Shown: positions 60,207 through 64,000 of the stretch, one piece after another
Numbering within the stretch: position 1 is the first letter of the stretch
Layout: each line of letters starts with the position of its first letter
Source: TMED23 sp964566055
GTDB taxonomy: Bacteria; Pseudomonadota; Alphaproteobacteria; Rhodospirillales; UBA2165
DNA length: 64,000 nucleotides
Direction of reading: 5' to 3'
Assembly: GCA_964566055.1 (NCBI GenBank)
Contig: CAZMHI010000011.1
Coordinates: forward strand, 1 to 64,000
Position numbers and translations under genes: made by a program
The notes under the pieces: generated by a model
The model's input: only the letters and a program-made list of their open reading frames with translations
What the model was told of the DNA's origin: nothing
Database searches by the model: none

Positions 60207-62360
60207 TCAGTCTTTCTTATAGAGGTCTGGATTGCTGTCGGAGTGGAAATCACCCATGCCTTCCCAGGCTTCACTGGCCATATCGACAGCTGCCGTGGTG
60301 ACCCGGTCTAATTCCAGTTCACGGGCGCAGCGTTCGATCTCAAGCTCAACCATGCCGCGGACAAAATCCGGAATGCGCTGGACGCGTTCGAGGGCGTCCT
60401 CATCCCAGTCCATCTTGCGTTTTTGCTTGGCGGAACCTTTGGCCCATTCGGCATATTTTTCTTCGACCAGGGCTTCAGTGATGGTTTCTATCTCGTGCTT
60501 TTCGGCATAGACCTCGACCCGCTGGCGGGTCATATCACGCATAAAGCCTGCCGGGATTTTAGCCATCCGCGCTTCAGCATCTTCGGCCCAGACCAAAGCT
60601 GGCTTATCTTCGGTTTCATCTTTGGCTTTAGATTTCGTCGCAAAAGGGCAAACAAAGCCTTGTTTTTCTTCAGCTTCTTCCGGCTCGTCATCTTTCGTCG
60701 CAATAGCCTCATTCATGGCAGCGCGCGCTTTTTCAAGCCCGGCTTCAACCACTTCGAGGGTCACTTCCGTGGTGCCGCGTTCTTGCGCCACGCCTTCAAT
60801 CCGGGTCCGCGTGGCGTCCCGCATGGCATCCGGCACTCGGGATAATCTCGCCAAAGCGGCGGCAGCCCAGACAAATTCACCTTCAACACCGGCTTCGACA
60901 TTGACGTTGGTATCGATAAACGGCAGCACATGCTCATCCAGCACTTCTTTGGAGGAATTCCGGCGCGCTCGTTTTTCAGCCCGCAGCTTAATGTTAGCCG
61001 CCATCGGCAATTCGACATGGCGCTTGATCAATTCATTGGCAGAGTCGGACCAGGTAACCGTTTGCTCTTTCTCAAGCTGTTCCTCTGACCGTCCGCCGCC
61101 CGGCATCATCTCATTGGCGACAATTTCAACGATGTCCTGAGTAATAAACGTGTGACCCTTTTCCTGGGCATAGCGGTTAACCGCTTTTCTGGCCATATCC
61201 TGAACAAAGCTCGGAGCGCGTTTCAAGAACTCTTCCGCTTCATTGCTCCAGGAAATGGTTTCTTCGGCCACGACTTCCATCGGCGGCACATGTTCTGTTT
61301 GACCGAGCCAGATGTGACAGGGTGACATGCGCAAAAGGTTTTCCGCATTACCGCCAATATCGAGGCTGCGATCCGCATGCACACCGGTCATGCCGACCAT
61401 TAACAGGCTGGCGTTTACTTCTTCCAGATAATCACAGATGACTTTGAAGGCTTTGCCTTCAAGCAGTTTGCTGACAACTTCGAAGCCTTCCTCATCGGCA
61501 ATCTTATTAGCGATTTCGAGGTTGGATTGATAAATTTTAGCGATACCATCATCGATCAGCTCTTCATGCAGGGCTTCTTGCTCGCGGAAGCGGAAGACCT
61601 TGCCGGCTTCATCACTGAGCACGCTGGCGATTTTATTAAAGGCTACATAGTGGTAATAGGGATCGTAGGACGAGACGATATGCACTTCCGCCTCAATTCG
61701 CCGGGCGATTTCAAAAGCTCGTTTTAAGACACCATATGATTTTGCCGAGCCATCAATCGCCACAACGATGGGGCCATCACCAATCTCTTTTTGAGTATCG
61801 CGGATGACCAGACAATCAATGGGGCTGCGCCGGACCACACGCTCACAAACGGTGCCGATCAAACTGCCGGGCACTGCGCCCAGGCCAAGCGAGCCCAAAG
61901 CCAATACATCATGGTCACCGGTCTCAGCTGCTTCAATAATTTTAGTGTAGTTTTTACCTTCTGGGCTCAAGCGCTGAAACTTGAGGCCGCGCGCATCGCA
62001 TTCGGCTTTGGCGACATCGTGATAGCTATCGGTAATGATCGAGAGCCCGTCGGTGATCAGATCGTCATGCACATCCCGCTGATACTGCATTTCCTCTTCA
62101 TCGAGATAACGATCCGGCAGACCGCCTTCCATTTGGCGAAAGCGCGCATCGTGCAAACGGGCTGCATAAGCGTGAATACCGGTAATCTGGCCGTCCGCCG
62201 AGGGAACGAGTTTCAATATTTGAGCAAGTGCGTGATCAGCATATTCCGAGGCGTCAAGCGCCACTAAGAACCGTGAGAAAGTTTCTTGATTTTCCCCTGT
62301 AGATTCTGGCGTGGATACAGGGCTGGCGTCGGCCTGTTTGGCCGCTTGTGTCACATTCAT
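60207..62360 (-). CDS. double universal stress protein with five tandem PCP-reductase-like repeats
   Basis: Two UspA domains (about residues 28-187 and 195-353) are followed by repeats beginning W371, W437, W498, W591 and W652. Each repeat reads roughly W-x-x-x-A-x-x-x-h-x-x-h-P-x-F-h-x-x-M with an ExxA/ExxG helix and a T-x-x-h helix. Repeats 1, 3, 4 and 5 are clearest; repeat 2 is degenerate. UspA domain 1 has GSLGLGAVPGSLIGTV, a nucleotide-binding-like loop; domain 2 has VGMTGVHADRSLDIGGNAEN. Such small C-terminal domains occur in light-independent protochlorophyllide reductase and other redox proteins. FVCPF between repeats 3 and 4 adds the only other cysteine motif. Cytoplasmic; 717 residues. 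An FNR/Anr box precedes it. Confidence 0.85.
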   Translation of the reverse strand: MNVTQAAKQADASPVSTPESTGENQETFSRFLVALDASEYADHALAQILKLVPSADGQITGIHAYAARLHDARFRQMEGGLPDRYLDEEEMQYQRDVHDDLITDGLSIITDSYHDVAKAECDARGLKFQRLSPEGKNYTKIIEAAETGDHDVLALGSLGLGAVPGSLIGTVCERVVRRSPIDCLVIRDTQKEIGDGPIVVAIDGSAKSYGVLKRAFEIARRIEAEVHIVSSYDPYYHYVAFNKIASVLSDEAGKVFRFREQEALHEELIDDGIAKIYQSNLEIANKIADEEGFEVVSKLLEGKAFKVICDYLEEVNASLLMVGMTGVHADRSLDIGGNAENLLRMSPCHIWLGQTEHVPPMEVVAEETISWSNEAEEFLKRAPSFVQDMARKAVNRYAQEKGHTFITQDIVEIVANEMMPGGGRSEEQLEKEQTVTWSDSANELIKRHVELPMAANIKLRAEKRARRNSSKEVLDEHVLPFIDTNVNVEAGVEGEFVWAAAALARLSRVPDAMRDATRTRIEGVAQERGTTEVTLEVVEAGLEKARAAMNEAIATKDDEPEEAEEKQGFVCPFATKSKAKDETEDKPALVWAEDAEARMAKIPAGFMRDMTRQRVEVYAEKHEIETITEALVEEKYAEWAKGSAKQKRKMDWDEDALERVQRIPDFVRGMVELEIERCARELELDRVTTAAVDMASEAWEGMGDFHSDSNPDLYKKD

Positions 62361-62414
62361 TTAATTAACTCCTACCTTAGAAGTTAAAATTAGCTGGATT
62401 TAATCAGGTTTGCC

Positions 62415-62428
62415 TTGATGTGGATCAA
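62415..62428. promoter_or_regulatory. FNR/Anr box upstream of the USP operon
   Basis: TTGAT-GTGG-ATCAA is a perfect match to the FNR/Anr consensus TTGAT-N4-ATCAA. It lies about 62 bases upstream of the USP ATG on the minus strand. A TAATTT element about 32 bases from its centre would suit a class II activator promoter. It overlaps the end of the upstream small gene by four bases. Confidence 0.7.
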
Positions 62429-62676
62429 ACCTGCAAATTAGAGCTATTCTGATCTTTGCTGATTTTGGGCCGGTTATTGGACCGAATTTGGCCGATGACC
62501 AGAAAGAACAGTCCTGTGGCAATTAAAAAAATGTAGAAATTGTCGATCGCGTTGCCGGCCCGCCAGGACAGCATGGCATCCAAAGCACCGACAAAGATTA
62601 GCGCCACGCCAAACATCCGCGGAATAACACCACGCCTTGGGGTAACTTCCTGTTCCGTGTTTGACGCTGCCTGCAT
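62425..62676 (-). CDS. small two-helix membrane protein
   Basis: The 83-residue protein has two predicted membrane helices, about residues 20-38 and 45-65 (IDNFYIFLIATGLFFLVIG), and a basic tail. It starts three bases after the cytochrome gene stop, so it is probably an accessory subunit of that membrane redox complex. No family recognised. Confidence 0.6.
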   Translation of the reverse strand: MQAASNTEQEVTPRRGVIPRMFGVALIFVGALDAMLSWRAGNAIDNFYIFLIATGLFFLVIGQIRSNNRPKISKDQNSSNLQV

Positions 62677-62679
62677 TTT

Positions 62680-64000
62680 CTAGCCCTCCCGCTTGGCCGC
62701 CGCGTTGCGCGCCCACCAGCCTAAAAGGCCGAGAAGCAGAAGTGCAACAATCACGCCGGAAATAATCGGCTTGGTGCTGGTTGGCGGCTTGAGCAACAGC
62801 CAGTACCAGGTGGTCAGAGTGTAGCTCCGCGCTTTTTCAGAGTTGCTGCCATCCCAGGCGGCAAAAGCGATGGGCGTGAAACGGCCTTCTTCAAATTGAA
62901 TATCGCTGCCGGTTTCAGCCGTCTTAAGTGCACGCTTAACCACGACCCGCCAGGAGCCGTTTTTGTAAACGCCTTTTGCCGTCAGGCCGGCTGCTTTGCC
63001 ATCGCGGGCCTCAAGATTTTCAAGCCCCTGGCCATCGGCGAGTTCAACTTTAGCCGGCGACTTGGTTGTACCGGCGCTCCATTTCCAGATATTGACCGGC
63101 TTGGCGCCGTCACCGGCAACAAAATAGGGTTTCTCTAGACCTTCCGGTGCTATGACCGGCAACTGAACAGCAACCGCATCTTCAGTCATATTTTCATCAG
63201 CGATTTTGGCCGCGGCTTCGTCACCCGGAATACTTTTGGTGCGGTCATCCCATTCGAGCAAAAAGGCGACTTCTTTGTCGCTATAAAGCGCCTGAGCTGT
63301 AATGGTGTCATTGGCCATTTTAAAGAAACGCGGCTTGAGAATGATTTGCGGCACCATGGCAAAGGTCGTTGGTTGCGCGACCTCCCAAGCTTTGTCATCG
63401 GGTCCTGTCGGCAAATCACCTTCTACTTTTTCGGCAATCACCACAGTATTTTCAGCGCGCACGGTACGTTTTGTTTTGGCCAAAGACTGCACATAGTTGG
63501 CAACATGCCAGCGTTCTTCGATCGAAAGTTTTTTGGCGCTTTTCTCATCGGCAAATGTCGGCATTTGTGTGCCGGGAATACCGACGGTCACACGGGCAAA
63601 GATGTCTTTTGGATCATTACTGCCTCTGAAAGTCCAAGGCTTGGTCAGATTGCGCGGCCAGGTGCGCGCACCTGCATCGTCTTTTAAGCGCTTAACTGCA
63701 TCACCTTTACCGTCCTCACCATGGCACTCGGAACAACGCTCCTTGTCATGGAATAGCTTTTTACCTTGAGCGATACTTTCCGGCGAGGTGGCAACTTGGG
63801 TGCCATAATCCAATTGTTCTTCCGGCTTTTCGTCTTCAAGCTCAGCAAACATTTTGAGATAGAGCACGAGGTCCCACATTTCCTGCTCTTTGAGGATATC
63901 GGCCCAGCCCGGCATGGCAGTGCCCGGCATACCATCTTTAATCATGCGGTAGATATCATCATCATTCGGTACCGGATCTTCTTCACCGGTGGTTTTGATC
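62680..64000 (-). CDS. membrane-anchored cytochrome c with ethylbenzene-dehydrogenase-type haem domain (5' end outside the window)
   Basis: The frame is open to the window edge, so the N-terminus is missing. What remains starts in the end of a first cytochrome c domain (DGMPGTAMPGWADIL, axial Met). A second c-type domain follows with CSECHGEDGKG and the Met in GTQMPTF. It continues as a domain resembling the haem-binding gamma subunit of ethylbenzene dehydrogenase (MVPQIILKPRFFKMANDTITAQALYSDKEVAFLLEWDDRT). A C-terminal membrane helix (SGVIVALLLLGLLGWWARN) anchors it with a short basic tail inside. It may carry electrons between the quinone pool and a periplasmic or membrane oxidoreductase encoded upstream of the window. 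Confidence 0.8.
   Translation of the reverse strand, partial: IKTTGEEDPVPNDDDIYRMIKDGMPGTAMPGWADILKEQEMWDLVLYLKMFAELEDEKPEEQLDYGTQVATSPESIAQGKKLFHDKERCSECHGEDGKGDAVKRLKDDAGARTWPRNLTKPWTFRGSNDPKDIFARVTVGIPGTQMPTFADEKSAKKLSIEERWHVANYVQSLAKTKRTVRAENTVVIAEKVEGDLPTGPDDKAWEVAQPTTFAMVPQIILKPRFFKMANDTITAQALYSDKEVAFLLEWDDRTKSIPGDEAAAKIADENMTEDAVAVQLPVIAPEGLEKPYFVAGDGAKPVNIWKWSAGTTKSPAKVELADGQGLENLEARDGKAAGLTAKGVYKNGSWRVVVKRALKTAETGSDIQFEEGRFTPIAFAAWDGSNSEKARSYTLTTWYWLLLKPPTSTKPIISGVIVALLLLGLLGWWARNAAAKREG

Noticed and set aside
1..64000. CRISPR arrays, tRNA/rRNA genes, prophage or transposase genes
   Set aside because: No repeat-spacer array, cloverleaf, rRNA core sequence, integrase or transposase was found on either strand by reading.

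Overview
The window looks like a chromosomal segment of a free-living, probably marine, alphaproteobacterium with roughly even base composition. Pointers are an ArsR-methyltransferase gene followed by metF and metH, adjacent phoR-phoB, a DUF1127 protein, an MlaA/MlaC pair, DUF1800-DUF1501 genes, and many aromatic and flavin catabolic enzymes. A run of ten Ns at 21764-21773 shows a scaffolded draft assembly. No rRNA, tRNA, CRISPR array, prophage or insertion sequence was recognised.

Layout. 0.4-4.3 kb: a dipeptide/oligopeptide-type ABC importer (two ATPases, two permeases, no binding protein in view). 4.4-11.8 kb: maleylacetoacetate isomerase, a dehydrogenase, an in-frame-UGA selenoprotein of the iodothyronine deiodinase-like family, a glyoxalase-fold protein, pterin carbinolamine dehydratase, beta-ketoadipyl-CoA thiolase, a 2-hydroxyacid dehydrogenase and an adrenodoxin-type ferredoxin reductase. 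11.8-20.6 kb: prmA-uvrD, a DUF1501/DUF1800 pair, an HtrA-like protein without its catalytic His and Asp, and a ClC transporter. 20.7-27.3 kb: diguanylate cyclase at the assembly gap, an unknown membrane-anchored protein overlapping a ferredoxin-metallo-beta-lactamase fusion, a deoxyribosyltransferase-like protein, a vapBC-type toxin-antitoxin pair, a MaoC dehydratase, purU, and a decayed metH fragment. 27.4-31.1 kb: nirBDC, assimilatory or detoxifying nitrite reduction. 31.3-36.8 kb: methionine synthesis (regulator-metF-metH). 37.3-40.5 kb: mlaA, mlaC, ettA. 40.5-48.7 kb: signalling block (hybrid kinase, receiver, receiver-adenylate cyclase, a MauG-like dihaem protein, phoB, phoR, DUF1127). 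48.9-53.3 kb: fused aryl-CoA hydroxylase/reductase, two RidA proteins and PobA. 53.3-56.7 kb: an apparent four-gene catabolic operon of unknown substrate. 56.9-64.0 kb: a redox/haem cluster (SCO, protoporphyrinogen oxidase-like, radical SAM, a large USP protein, a small membrane protein and a membrane-anchored cytochrome c).

The strongest unusual signals are: (1) a selenocysteine codon at 6312-6314 with a fitting bacterial SECIS hairpin; (2) the 56.9-64 kb redox cluster, where a 717-residue double-USP protein carries five tandem repeats resembling the small C-terminal PCP-reductase domain, a sixth copy ends the adjacent radical SAM enzyme, and a perfect TTGAT-N4-ATCAA FNR/Anr box lies upstream; (3) tandem GTTTA-N4-TAAAC operator-like sites between the divergent aromatic genes; (4) a metH 3'-end relic with an internal deletion upstream of purU; (5) nirC coding sequence that extends upstream of any usual start codon. 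All calls were made by reading motifs; no database search was run.
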